64,000 nucleotides of DNA, taken from contig JAACJO010000022.1 in assembly GCA_013368445.1 (NCBI GenBank), forward strand, positions 372,001-436,000. Reading direction: 5' to 3'. Made by a program: the position numbers and the translations under genes. Shown in pieces: positions 20,598 through 31,640 of this stretch; the first letter of the stretch is position 1, and each line of letters begins with the position of its first letter. The notes beneath the pieces are model-generated. The model was not told the DNA's origin. It was given only the letters and a program-made list of their open reading frames with translations, and did not search any database. The DNA comes from Leucocoprinus leucothites. Taxonomy: Eukaryota > Basidiomycota > Agaricomycetes > Agaricales > Agaricaceae.

Positions 20598-21247
20598 TGT
20601 TATAGTGACGCCGGCCCGGTCCTAAGCTGGCGCGATAAGTATCAAGTTGATCTTATCAAAGGGGACTCCTTCTCAGTAAGCGACAAAGTCGTTTACTAAG
20701 TCAGAGTTATAATACGGCGATTATAGAGTTAAGACTTTAGTAATTGAGATCTTAGAGCTTAAGTTCAATTCGACTTTGTATAGATAAAGGCTCATATTGA
20801 GTCTCCACCTAACCAAGTAGAAACGATGTTTCTCCTTAGTAGATGTTGACGACTTATATACGATACAAGTTGGTATCTATTATTAACTAGGGCTAAGGGC
20901 TTCTAATCAAAGAAGAGAAGCGTACAGCTTCCTTAATGCTAATTAAACTATATAAGACGCGATCTGTCAAAGAAGCTTTAGAAGTTCTTCTAAAGAAGTT
21001 CTTCTTTGATCATCTGATCGATCACAAGGTAAGTCCAAATATAGCGCAGCTATATTTAACAATCACATGTCATCAAACACAACAAGTCATAACGAGTCGT
21101 AACCAGACAAAGTAAACGAGTCAAAACAAACGAGAAAATACAAGAACAAATAAGAAGAAACATAATTGCAATATTATTTAAGTAAAGCTAATATCGACTT
21201 CGTATTATAGATGGAACAAATGCTAGATAGAATCAATATACATAACA
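20598..21247 (-). mobile_element. Family A 5' LTR with promoter
   Basis: 650 bp, sense on the minus strand (TGTTATGTATATTG...CACTATAACA). TATATAAG at 20860-20853 predicts a start near 20827. Followed on the + side by the AGTTT duplication 21248-21252. Confidence 0.95.
20853..20860 (-). promoter_or_regulatory. TATA box of family A 5' LTR
   Basis: TATATAAG on the minus strand, 33 bases upstream of the segment complementary to the primer site. Confidence 0.7.
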
Positions 21248-21252
21248 AGTTT

Positions 21253-21700
21253 CAATCACTACATAATCAGTGATGGATGTGTTTTCTATGACTGATCTGT
21301 CTCCATTCCTGATGGCAAGGGGTTTCTGGAGTTTTCTTCTCAGAAGTTTCCATCTTTGTTGATGAGATCTTGATCAACAAGATCAGCTCCAGCTCCTGAA
21401 TCAAGGAGTGCTGAAGTATCCATGGTTCTTTCTGGCAGGTGCACTTTTAGGGGAAGATAAAGGGTGTTGGATTGTATAGGAGTAAGGGAAACTTCATTTA
21501 AATAAGAGAGTTGGGTTGGGGTCTTTGGTCTGGGGTAGCTATTATTCTGTAGTCCATTTGAGAAATAAATAGGTTTATTGGAATCTGGGGTCAAAGAGTG
21601 AGAGGATAGATAAGAGGGTGTGCACTGTCTAGTAGAGGGTTTTGATGAGTTAGACATGGATGCTAATTGTCTGAGGCAAAATCCTGGATTTCTCAATGGA
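21253..21700 (-). pseudogene. Family B protease fragment
   Basis: Minus-strand frame with TSALLDSGAGADLVDQDLI (about 21430-21360), the retropepsin active site. The open part is 21696-21340; it then continues to the insertion point of the young A element at 21252 and resumes at 12344. Together with 9255-12344 it makes up B pol. Confidence 0.8.
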
Positions 21701-21761
21701 CAAATCCAGGTTGGTCAGCATGTTTGTTATAGGCATTTACAACTTCATCATTTGGGATGCT

Positions 21762-23445
21762 TTAGATGATTTCATTGAGTTGCATGCTTTGGAAGCATCT
21801 CTGTGTCTTCTTGTCATTATCATGTGGCTTCCTAGGTGATACAGGCCACTTATGCCTGGCATCTTTGGACTGGGAATTTCTGGGAATTTTCGAAAGGCAT
21901 AATTTACATTTGGGACAATCTCGGGTGAAGTGTCCAGTTTGCTCACATTTAAAACATGTTCCTTTCCTAAGGCTTTCCTTTTGGTGTGTAGAAAGGATTG
22001 TATTGATCACTTGTAGGACTGATTGTTTAACATTCTTGATGATGATGATTATTGCTTTTGCTTTCATCAGACATTGAATCATTGTTTTGTTAGTAGCCTT
22101 GAGAAATTGTAAAGTTCTAAAGTAATGCTTCCATAGCATTGACATCCATTACATTCAGGTCCCAATGAGGTTGCAGTAGGATGTAGCCTTGACTCTAGTA
22201 ATAATTGCACCTTTTTGGTTTTGCCATCTTTCTTCTGGAGTATATCTGGGGATGTCTTCAATAATAGTCTGCCTCCATTCTTTCAGTTTCCTCTGCCACA
22301 CAGGCTACTGTGAACCATTCCTCCAAGTTGTTTCCTGAATGTTTTAAAATGGCACAGATTGCAATGCTTGGGTTGAGACCTTCTCTGAACTGGTGTATGA
22401 GTTGTTGGGTTTCTCTAACTCTGGCTCAGTTAGCCAGGATTCAGAACTCCATGATGTAGGTCTCAATGGGTCTTTGCATTTGTTTGAGTACAAGCCATTT
22501 TCTGAGGAAACTTTCTCCTCCATTGAAGAGGAGGAATGATTGAACCAAGGCTTGCCAAAATGCATTGGTGGTACCAAAGGTAGGTACTCCATTTTGCATA
22601 TGGTGGGTAAGGAAGTCTCTCCTCCAGAAAATTGCTCCTTCTCCTATGTTGTATAATGCACAGATGATGGTGTCATGGTCTGACAGGAATTGATCACAGT
22701 TGGCCAAGAAGTACAATGTGAGTTGTTCTTTCCATCTTTGATAATCCTGAGTGGTGCCATTGAACTCTTTGGGTAGGTTGTACTTGACTCCTCTATTATA
22801 GTATTGGAGTTGTTGTTGTGTTTGTCCAAAGAATCCTCCTCCACCTCCTCCATCTTCTCCATCTGGATTTCTAGGTGGTCCTTTCCCTTTGAAACCTTGG
22901 GGTACTGGTTGGTAGATGTTGTATTCTGGATTATTTGCTCTATATCCAAATGTGTTTTCTGCCAAGACTTTGGCTCCTCTGTTGAATTCACTGGATTCCA
23001 TCAGTGATCCTGCTCTTTGAGATCTATAGGAGAGCTTGGAATCTGATTGGGATGGGGTGGTAACAGTGGAAGATCCTTGTGAAGGCATTTCTTGGGTTTT
23101 AATTGGTATGAGTTGGAGTCTAGGCAGTTCTGTCTGGGCAAGGTTTTCAAGTCTAGTGAAGGCTTTGTTAAGATGGGATTGGTGTTCTTCTTTGTGTTGT
23201 CTGCTTCTTTGCCTTTGGATGGCTGGGAGTAATGAGGGTTTCATAGGAGGGGTTGGAAGTTCTGGGAGCTGTTGTGAGAAGAGGGCATTCTGGGATTCTT
23301 GGGTTTCAACTGGTGAGCTTCTACTGGTTGACTTTTGTGGTTCATTTTCAGGGTGGAAATGGCTTTGGAATTTCTTGGAGAGGCATGTTGCAAGGTGTGG
23401 GGGGTCTGCTCTTCTACAATTGTTGGAAGATGAGGTTTTGGGCAT
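21762..23445 (-). pseudogene. Family B gag, frame-broken
   Basis: An open part from ATG 23445 to 22441 encodes a Pro/Ser/Gln-rich N-terminus and a gag helical domain (LPKEFNGTTQDYQRWKEQLT onward, about 22770-22450). The second half, to 21762, contains the knuckle CFKCEQTGHFTRDC (about 21960-21920). Frameshifts and stops lie between. A Gly-rich patch precedes the helical domain as in family A. Located just downstream of the B leader and 5' LTR. Confidence 0.8.
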
Positions 23446-23976
23446 TTACAAACAACAATAGACAGATGTTATTCAAGTATTAATTTGATTATACATTGTT
23501 GTGTATTGGGTGTGATATTAGTTGTAAAAATAGAATCAATAGAGTTGGATGAATTTGGGTTTTCATCAGATTTGTAATCTGAATAGTTTTCTGTTTGATT
23601 GTTGATCTCACTGATCCATAATAGTGATTTGGGTTCTTCAGATGATGTTAGTCTACTAATCAGATGCTCATGGTCAGACTCTTTTGATTGGCTGCCTTTG
23701 TAGTTTGTACACAAGGAATCAGATCAGTCCTCTGGCATGTGCCAGGGGTGATGTATAACTCTCAGGTGTAATTCCTAATCAGAGGCTTGCCAGTTATAGA
23801 TTGGTTCAGTGTTCTGCTCAGGTATAGTGCAAAGTAATACTAGCCCAAGGATTTCTTTGAGTGTAGCATGAAGCAATACTAGCTCATAAGAGATGTCAGA
23901 TGGCACAGCAACTAGACAATGAAAACCAAATGTGATGAGTTTGTTGTGGGGATACTACTGGAATCAGCATAGTAGG
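23446..23976 (-). other. Family B leader
   Basis: Non-coding stretch between primer site and gag. It contains near-duplicate AGTAATACTAGCCC/AGCAATACTAGCTC motifs around 23834-23884. An 81-codon frame (23714-23469) is present but has no recognisable content. Confidence 0.4.
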
Positions 23977-23988
23977 AAGTTTAATCTT
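23977..23988 (-). promoter_or_regulatory. Family B self-priming primer-binding site
   Basis: Two bases past the 5' LTR the minus strand reads AAGATTAAACTT. Its complement AAGTTTAATCTT lies in the LTR at 24254-24243, about 36 bases downstream of the TATATTTAA box (24290-24282). Same geometry as family A, but with unrelated bases. Confidence 0.7.
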
Positions 23989-23990
23989 AT

Positions 23991-24692
23991 TGTTAAGATT
24001 TACAGTCAGAGTGCCTAGTAACATCACATGTCACAACATGTGATTGAGTTATGTAAGACAGTGGCTAACTGGTCTTTAACCTACTTCAATCAATGAGCTT
24101 GAGTATTCTCAAAAGCCCAGTAATACAAGGCCAAGATGACTTGAGGTAAGTCAAGGGTAGCCCAAGGTTTGAGACAACAGCAATGTTACAAGTGGATTCA
24201 AGGCAGGGCAAGTAAGCACAAGTAATTCCAGGAAACAAAGGAAAGATTAAACTTGCATTTAATCTTCCTAATACAAGGTCCTTAAATATATAATAATTGA
24301 AACAACATCAGACTATGGAACTACAACTACAAGTTCAATATCACAATCACAATTCTGATAAATACTACTCTGTCCACTGATGTAACAGCTATCTTAGTTA
24401 GTTGTCCTATTGTTCAGACCCAAATGCAATGTCCATAAAACAATTTTATTGTCTTATTCATCTATCTTGTTAGTCCATTCTGAATCAAACTGTGAAACTG
24501 TTCCTCCTTATCCTCTTGATGATGTCCATCCAGTTATACTCATCCCAATTGACATTGAATCTCTCTTCTTCTACATCAAACCTTCCAACATATTCCTCCC
24601 AGTTGAGTAGGGCCACTTCAGACTGGGCAGCTGTGTCAGCATCTAGAGCAATCAAGTCACAGTGGGTGTCAATCAAGTCAACATTTATAACA
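23991..24692 (-). mobile_element. Family B 5' LTR (702 bp)
   Basis: + strand TGTTAAGATTTACAG...TTTATAACA. It aligns in inverse orientation to the solo LTR 50413-51016 but has about 100 additional bases (around 24355-24430). Its right edge abuts outer A gag sequence (24693). Confidence 0.88.
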
Positions 24693-25849
24693 TGATAGAC
24701 CCCCTTCTTACACCTCGAGCCCAATCTTTGGACATAGCCCAAGGTTCCTTAGTTCTATCACAAACCCTATCCTCTTTAGCTTTACCAATTCCCCCACCAG
24801 TATTGCCAGTACTAGTACCTTATTAACAACCAATCCCAACATTGCTATAGCCAGTACCACTATCACTGTACCTGCTAACACCCAAGCAAAGGGAAAGCAA
24901 AGGAAAACATCACCAATACAGGAGGATCTTCAAATTAAAGAAGCCCTACACTACCACCAAGACTACAAGGAGGACCACCAAGTCCTGGAGGTATTCCACC
25001 TAGAAGTCCAGGAGGAGGAGGAAGTGGAGAAGGAGGAGGAGGACCACCAAATCCTAATCCAAATTCCCTGCCAAATCCAAACATGGCACAACCTACAGCA
25101 GGATTCCAGCCCAAGTACCCAAAGCCCACCAGGTTTGATGGCAACCCCAGCTATTATAGACCATGGATGGCCAAAGTCAAACTCTACTTCAACTCATATG
25201 CTATTACAAATGATGCCTCAAGAATCAACTACACCCTTGGATTACTTGATGGAGCTGCCAAGCCATGGCAACAGGATTATAGAACTAGTCAAGCAGATGC
25301 AGCTAGATAAGCAGGATATGTCACACACACCTTCAATGACTTCAAGAATGCACTTGAACAGTCATTTGCTCCAACACAACAGAGCTTTGAGGCTGAAACA
25401 GAGCTCTGTTATTATAGGCAGCAAGACAAATACATCCAAGAGTACATCACCGACTTTTCCATCCTTGCCTCATGTGCAGGACTCACTGACAGCACTTCTC
25501 TCTGATCCTACTTTGCTGAAGGACTTGACAATGATGTCAGATTCAAAGCAATTTGAGCTGACCCCCAAACCCTTGCACAGGGGAAAACTGCTGTACAACA
25601 GGCATACAAAGCTGTCCAAGAGCAAAGAAGATGCCACATTGAATATTCTAATCCAGGATCTTCAAACCAATCAAGAAAGACCAAAAAGAATAGTCAACAA
25701 TATGGATCTCAACCAGGATTTAATGACATCCATAGTCAACCCATACCTAGACCAGACATTCCAAATGGAACATGGATATCAACAGAATATCAAGAAGCAT
25801 ATACCAATTATCAATGGAAGATGATCAGGAAGCAGGCGACGGAGGTATA
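24693..25849 (+). pseudogene. Outer family A gag, middle part
   Basis: Collinear with the young A gag from GATAGACCCCC (24694) through the Pro/Gly linker and the helical gag domain (RFDGNPSYYRPWM near 25133), with the same two TGA codons at 25502 and 25553. It is cut by Tc1 copy 2 after the codons for EAGDGGI. CpG is nearly absent. Confidence 0.85.
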
Positions 25850-27442
25850 CAGTGGCTCAAAAAACTGTCCCAATGTTTTCGCATTTTGGACATATTTGCT
25901 AATACCAGGGCAGATATATGGCCTAGCATCCTGAAAATATTCACACAGGTACCTTGACATATTGGGCGCATATATTCCCATGATCACATGACCTTGTCCA
26001 TCAATGAATTAATAATGAATTATCAAAAATATCTACTCATTGGGACAGTTTTTTGACCCCCTGTCAGCCTCCCAGTATCTACCTTGTAACATGCCAGGGG
26101 AGCATCAGGGCAGGCGTGGGAGTAATAAACAAGATCATGTGACCTTGGTTGACATGTTGAGATGGCTACAACTGTCTTTCTTCCTGCCACTACATCATGA
26201 AAGCTATCTCTTCTACCCAATACTCCCAAGTCACTTCTCTTCTCAAAGATGGCTATTCCTTGCGCCAGATTGAACATAAAACTGGTCTAGGAAAGTCTAC
26301 TGTTGGGAGCATCAAGAAAGAAGTTGATGGGGACAAGGAAAACAACAAGGGAGGACGTCCTTCCAAGCTTTCTCCTCGTGATAAAAAAGCAATAATTCAC
26401 CAAATAACCTCTGGAAAGCTAGACAATGCTGTCCAGGCTACAACTTTCATTAACTCTACTCTGTCTGACCCTGTCACACCCCAAACTGTCAGAAATACCC
26501 TTCAGGATAATGGATTTCGCTCTGTAACCAAGATCAAACGACCTCTACTCAAAAAGCGACATTGTGAGGAATGCCTTGACTTTGCACATGAACATAGGAA
26601 TTGGACAGTGGAGGACTGGAAGAGGGTGTTGTGGACAGATGAAACAAAGATCAACAGGATTGGGTCAGATGGAAAGGTGTATACCTGGAAGGAGAGGGGG
26701 GAACCACTGTCAGATAGGACCACTCTCCTTACTGTCAAACATGGAGGAGGTGGTAACATGATGGTGTGGGGGTGTATGGTGTGGAATGGGGTAGGAAAGC
26801 TGATAGAGGTTCAAGGGAATATGGATGCAGTGCAATACTGCGAGATTTTGGACAATGGGGTGGTGGAAAGCTTTGAAAAGTTGGAGATGGAGGAGGAGGA
26901 GAGGATATTCCAGCAGGATAATGACCCAAAACACACCTCAAAACTGGGACAACAATGGTTTGTGGACAACAACATTCAAGTTCTACCATGGCCTGCACAA
27001 TCCCCTGACCTAAATCCCATTGAACACCTCTGGACCTACCTGAAGGACCAGCTGAAGGCATATGAAAGACCACCCAAGGGAGTATTTGAATTGTGGGAGA
27101 GGCTAGTAGAGGAGTGGAATAAGATTCCAGCAGAAAGGTGCCAAAGGCTGATAGAAAGCATGCCCAGAAGGATTGAGGCAGTTATCAGGGCAAGAGGAGG
27201 TCATACAAAGTATTGAGTAGGTAGATAACAGAGGGTCAAAAAACTGTCCCAATGAGTAGATATTTTCGATAATTCATTATTAATTCATTGATGGACAAGG
27301 TCATGTGATCATGGGAATATATGCGCCCAATATGTCAAGGTACCTGTGTGAATATTTTCAGGATGCTAGGCCATATATCTGCCCTGGTATTAGCAAATAT
27401 GTCCAAAATGCGAAAACATTGGGACAGTTTTTTGAGCCACTG
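25850..27442 (+). mobile_element. Tc1/mariner transposon, copy 2, complete
   Basis: 1593 bp, TA at 25848-25849 and 27443-27444, same terminal repeats and gene as 3213-4805. It splits the outer A gag; the reading frame resumes across it at 27443. Near identity with copy 1 and retained CpG inside a CpG-dead target show that it arrived long after the target decayed. Confidence 0.96.
26197..27216 (+). CDS. Tc1/mariner DD34E transposase, second copy
   Basis: 339 residues, identical in protein sequence to the product of 3560-4579: helix-turn-helix, GGRPSK link, DD34E triad (WTDETKI, FQQDNDPKHTS, NPIEHLW). No lesions. Starts 347 bases from the element's left end, as in copy 1. Either copy could supply the enzyme for the other. 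Confidence 0.93.
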   Translation: MKAISSTQYSQVTSLLKDGYSLRQIEHKTGLGKSTVGSIKKEVDGDKENNKGGRPSKLSPRDKKAIIHQITSGKLDNAVQATTFINSTLSDPVTPQTVRNTLQDNGFRSVTKIKRPLLKKRHCEECLDFAHEHRNWTVEDWKRVLWTDETKINRIGSDGKVYTWKERGEPLSDRTTLLTVKHGGGGNMMVWGCMVWNGVGKLIEVQGNMDAVQYCEILDNGVVESFEKLEMEEEERIFQQDNDPKHTSKLGQQWFVDNNIQVLPWPAQSPDLNPIEHLWTYLKDQLKAYERPPKGVFELWERLVEEWNKIPAERCQRLIESMPRRIEAVIRARGGHTKY

Positions 27443-27873
27443 TATACAAACTTGGCATAGAGGATGATGATAATCTTGAAGAAGAGGAGAGTGAAGAAGA
27501 AGGAATCAATGAAACATATAATAAAGGACCAAACAATACAGACAGAGATGTCTATGGGTTGCTCTATTCCCACATCATCAATAACATTCTCACCAATGAG
27601 CAGAGAATTGCACTCAAAAGAGGAGAATGCTTCTTTTGCCACAAGAAAGGACATTTTGCTAAATCTTGTCCAGCAAGGAAGGTTTGGCTTAAGTCACCAG
27701 GAAAGACAAACATAGGACCAAGGCAGATGCAGAAGCCCAAGCCCAAACCAATTCAAGGGAATCATAGACCTTTTAAACCTAAAAGGAAAGATCCCAATGC
27801 CATGGTCTACAAAATAGATCAAGAAAGTGATGAAGATGATCTGTTTCAAGAATACTCAAATGAAAAATTTTGA
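27443..27873 (+). pseudogene. Outer family A gag, 3' part with zinc knuckle
   Basis: Continues from 25849 after the Tc1 insertion: acidic tract, then CFFCHKKGHFAKSC (about 27630-27671), basic tail and TGA at 27871-27873. Good identity to the young A gag; the region 27559-27873 is uninterrupted. Confidence 0.85.
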
Positions 27874-28739
27874 GTACTTGTGAAGATCAGATAGACATCA
27901 TTGATCTTCAATCAAACAAAGGATTAACAGTACATGTACCAATATTGCTCCATACAACAAGAGCAAAACACAGCCTACAAGCACTACTTGATTCAGGAGC
28001 TAGTGGAGAATTTATCAACCTGCAACTACTCAATACTTACAACTTGCCAAAATTCAAAATGAAAAAGGCAATCAAAATCTGTAACACTGACAGAACACAA
28101 AACCTATCAGGAAGTTGTACTCACTATACAAAATTAGGAATAGAAGTGAACAACAAGATCATGATGATCTCTCCAAGAATAGTAAAACTTGGATCAAACC
28201 AACTATTCTTATGAATCACATGGTTAAAGAGATTCAATCCTGACATTGATTGGCAGAAATTGTCATTATGTTGGAGAGATGAAAACTCAAACACAATCAA
28301 ATTAACCAAAGCAAAAACTGATTCCATCAATCAGTTGTATTATGAAATCAATGTGAAATCCAACACATCACAATAACTTCACAACTCAGCTAAGACCCTG
28401 TGAAAGCTGTACCAAAGAAATTTCATCAGTTTCTCAAAGTCTTCAACAAAGATGAATCTGAGAAATTACCACCTAGATGTCCTTGGGATCACAAAATCGA
28501 GACCTCACCTGAATTTGAACCCAAGTGCATGCCAGTTTATCACCTGATACCTCAGAAAAGAACTGAACTTGACAAGTTTATTTCTGACAACCTACAAAAG
28601 AGATATATTCAGAAATCCAAATCACCCATAGCCTCTTCTTTCTTCTTTGTAGGAAAGAAAGGAGGAGATTTATGTCCATGTCAGGACTATTGATTCCTTA
28701 ACAAGAATATGATAAAGAATACTCACCCAATACTGAGCA
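27870..28739 (+). pseudogene. Outer family A pol, protease and start of RT
   Basis: Protease with ALLDSGASGEF near 27985, stop near 28212, then the RT N-terminus (28400-28693) ending CQDY-TGA. The sequence jumps to LTR at 28740, so RT, RNase H, integrase and ORF3 are deleted. Confidence 0.85.
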
Positions 28740-29295
28740 TGTTATGTATATTGATTATATCTAGAATTTGTTTCCTCTACAATATGAAGTCAATATTAGC
28801 TTTATTTAAGTAATATCGCAATTATGTTTTCCTTATTTGTTCTTATATTTTCCTAGTTCATTTTGACTTATTTACTTTGTCTCATTATGTCTTGTTTGGT
28901 TTTGTTTATATTTTGATGACATGTGATTGTTAAATATAGCTGTGCTATATTTGGACTTATCTTGTGATCTTGTCAGATGATCAAAGAAGAACTTCTTTAG
29001 AAGAACTTCTAAAGCTTCTTTGACAGATCATGTCTTATATAGTTTAATTAGCATTAAGGGAGCTGTATGCTTCTCTTCTTTCATTAGAAGCCCTTGACCC
29101 TAGTTAATATTAGATACAGACTTGTATCATATATAAGTTGTTGACATCTACCAAGGAGAAACATTGTTTCTACTTAGTTAGGTGGAGACTCAATATGAGC
29201 CTTTATCTACAAAGTTGAATTGAAACTTAAGTCACTTAAGATCTCAATTACTAAAGTCTTAACTCTACAATCACCATATTATAACTCTGACTTTG
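28740..29295 (+). mobile_element. Family A LTR, outer 3' LTR, truncated
   Basis: TGTTATGTATATTG at 28740; collinear with the intact A LTR up to about 29295, missing roughly the last 80 bases. CpG-depleted. Confidence 0.85.
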
Positions 29296-29840
29296 AGCTT
29301 CTTAACATTGTTCTCACTCAAACCAGCTGCCCTGATTGTTGTTTCACTCCTCAGAAACTTCTCACATTGTTGCACAAGCACTGAGTTATTGTTTTATTTA
29401 AAAACCTCATTAAAAACATTTATTAATCAAGCTATCTACTTGGGTCAGAACCAACAACAGACAGATGCTGTCATGCTCACAAATTGAACTTCACTCACCT
29501 AGTCCACCTTTCCTTCAACTAGAGCCCACCACGAGGGGTTCTTGACCCATTTCTGCCCTTACAGATTGCTCTTTAGCCTAGGAAATCTCTCTGTCCCTCT
29601 AGGATCCCTTGTCTCTCTCAGAGCTCTCTCTATCCACAGCTGCCAACTTCTTCACTTGCCCTCCTAGTCTATTGTCATCCTTGTCTTTGACTCTCCACTT
29701 GTCCCAACTACAGTGCCACCATGCAAATACTCCCCTTCCACCTTCAAGTCCACAATCTATCCCCATAGCCTCTGACACAGGTAATGAACAAAACCCACAT
29801 AACCAAGGACTTCAGAACCCACCTCCAATTTGACAACCTC
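29296..29840. other. Probable leader of element D; no gene supported
   Basis: Pyrimidine-rich sequence between the A LTR fragment and the first recognisable gag of element D. It may be the 5' leader of D; no LTR boundary was found. Confidence 0.35.
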
Positions 29841-31640
29841 CTCACTATTGCCCTGCATTCCTGTTTGCAATGGATGATGTTAATAACCCATTCTAGAGCC
29901 CTCAGTGAGCTGGCCTTAGACCAGCTAATTGGAACCTACCACCCTTGCTCTCAGCTTGCCCAGCATGTCCTACAATGCCTAGACCTTGTGATAAAGGTGC
30001 CCCAACCTTTGACAGGCATCTCCTGTCTTTGAAGTGCTTCTTCAATGAAGTGGACTATCTTGGAAATGCTTCCGGACTCACCCCAGCAGAGAAAATCCAG
30101 CACACTCTTCAATACCTTGACTACCATGACTATGAAACCTGGAAGAGTTGTCCTTCAGCTCTAGGATGTGACTGGGAGGCTTTCAAAAGAGAGATTACCT
30201 CTTTATACCCAGGTACTGATGAAGACCAAAGATATACCCTGGTGGACCTGGAGCTTCTTGCTGATAAGCAGGTCCAGCAGGCAATGCAAGCATGTTACCA
30301 GTTCAGCAAGTACTGTCATCAGTTTGCCACTATTTCAGACTGGCTTCTAGCAAATGGTGAAATTCCCTGTGAGAAAGGAACAATATATTTCTCAATGGAT
30401 TTGACAGTAAAAACCATGAGAAACTTACCTCTCACCTTCAGTTGAAGAATCCAGATCATCTTCTTCATCAACCATGGAGTATGGAAAGTATTACTGAGGC
30501 TGCCAGGTTCTTCCTCTCATCCAACTCAGCTGCTAGCAGTCTCACTCCCATTCCCACTACACAACCTCAGCCCCACTTCAAGTTACCTACCCCTTTCTAT
30601 GCACCTCAGTCTCAATTTGCCGCTCCAGCACCTGTGGCACCAGCTTGTGGAACATTTGACATGTCTTTACTTGAGCAGTTCATGGTATCTAAAGTATTCA
30701 TCTTGAAGTTAGCTGACAAACTCAGAATTAGAGGGAATCATTCACCAGCTCCTTCCTCCAACAATTCTACCCCTCATGTCCCTGGCCATGCTTATGGGTA
30801 CATTGCATGTCTTGACCCCTCCTACTATCACCAATCATGCCCTGTCATTGCTGACTACATCACTCAAGGGATCTGTAAGAGGGACGAGTATAACTGTCTT
30901 GTTCTGATAGATGGAACTCTAATCACCAATTGTGTTGCACCTGGATGCTCCATGAAGGAACACCTCAACAACTAGCTCAAGGCTCAAGGCCAGAAAGTGT
31001 CCACCAACATTGTGGAAGCATTCTCTGCCACCTCTCAGCAATATGTCTACACTATTCCTGATAATACACACAAGACACCCACTATTGGAGAAGTGACTGA
31101 TGATGAACTCAAGGAGCTCTGTTGTTTGGATGCTGTTGCTGTCACAACATTGAAGCATGCTGAGGACATTCACAAATGAGTCAAGAATGCTCTTAAACCC
31201 AAATCTGGACCAGGTGTCACCATGTGCTCTACAGCAAAGGCAGCAGCTACCACTCCCAAGGACAAACCTACCACTTCTTTGCCTGCTCCTCAGTCATTAC
31301 CTTCCCAAGCTAAGCTCAATACCACTTTCCCAAATGTCACTTCATTCACCAATGGTCCCCAATTCCACTACAGAACCCCAATCAAAGACACAGCTGCTGC
31401 ACAGAAGGTGTTAGAAAAAGGACTCAAGAGTACAGTCACACTTACCCAATGAGAGCTCTATGCAATCTCACCTGATGTTTGCAAACTGATGAAGGTGCAG
31501 GTCACTCTGAGGAAACTTCTGGTTGACAGGGCATCAGTTACTGTTGTAGAGGAGGCTGAGGAACATGATGAACCTGCTGAGGCAGTTCAACCCTTATCCA
31601 GTTGACCCCAGCTCCTGCTGGCAATCTTGTAGTTGCAAAG
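29840..31640 (+). pseudogene. Element D gag remnant
   Basis: A gag-like helical region runs 29945-30445 (cores LSLKCFFNEVDYLG, SLYPGTDEDQRYTLVDLE). After a frame change, 30442-30975 holds a Pro/Ser-rich linker and a Cys/His segment (IACLDPSYYHQSC...GICKRDEY) typical of the knuckle region in a widespread Agaricomycete Ty3 lineage. Several stops and frameshifts. Identification rests on the order and wording of conserved blocks, not on a database search. Confidence 0.65.

Larger units (their letters stand above)
12345..21247 (-). mobile_element. Young family A Ty3 chromovirus, nearly complete
   Basis: An 8903-bp element flanked by AGTTT on both sides (12340-12344, 21248-21252), with two 650-bp LTRs. 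Order on the minus strand: 5' LTR 21247-20598, primer site 20595-20583, leader, gag 20030-17817, pol from 17820 to 14410, ORF3 14394-13045, 3' LTR 12994-12345. The LTRs differ at only four bases, all at three CpG sites. Gag has two, pol one and ORF3 three in-frame TGA codons and no internal TAA/TAG. It sits inside family B pol, so it is younger than B. Confidence 0.95.
7704..24692 (-). mobile_element. Family B Ty3 chromovirus, old, minus strand
   Basis: 5' LTR 23991-24692, primer site, gag (23445-21762), protease (21700-21253), then the rest of pol (12344-9255), ORF3 (9169 to about 7950) and a truncated 3' LTR (7704-7891). The young A element is inserted in the protease/RT linker. Right-hand target sequence TGATA (24693-24697) belongs to the outer A gag; the left duplicate was lost with the deletion at 7703. 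Numerous TGA and other stops mark it as dead. Confidence 0.85.
7292..29295 (+). mobile_element. Outer family A Ty3 element (fragmentary host of the nest)
   Basis: Inferred from collinear pieces in + orientation: 5' LTR fragment 7292-7703, gag 24693-25849 and 27443-27873, start of pol 27870-28739, 3' LTR fragment 28740-29295. The pieces are separated by later insertions (family B with the young A inside it; Tc1 copy 2) and by two deletions: one around 7703 that removed the rest of the 5' LTR, the leader and the gag start, and one around 28739 that removed pol from RT onward. It is nearly CpG-free and full of stops. Confidence 0.75.

Noticed and set aside
23469..23714. Small protein gene in the B leader
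   Set aside because: 81-codon frame without recognisable content in a region expected to be untranslated.
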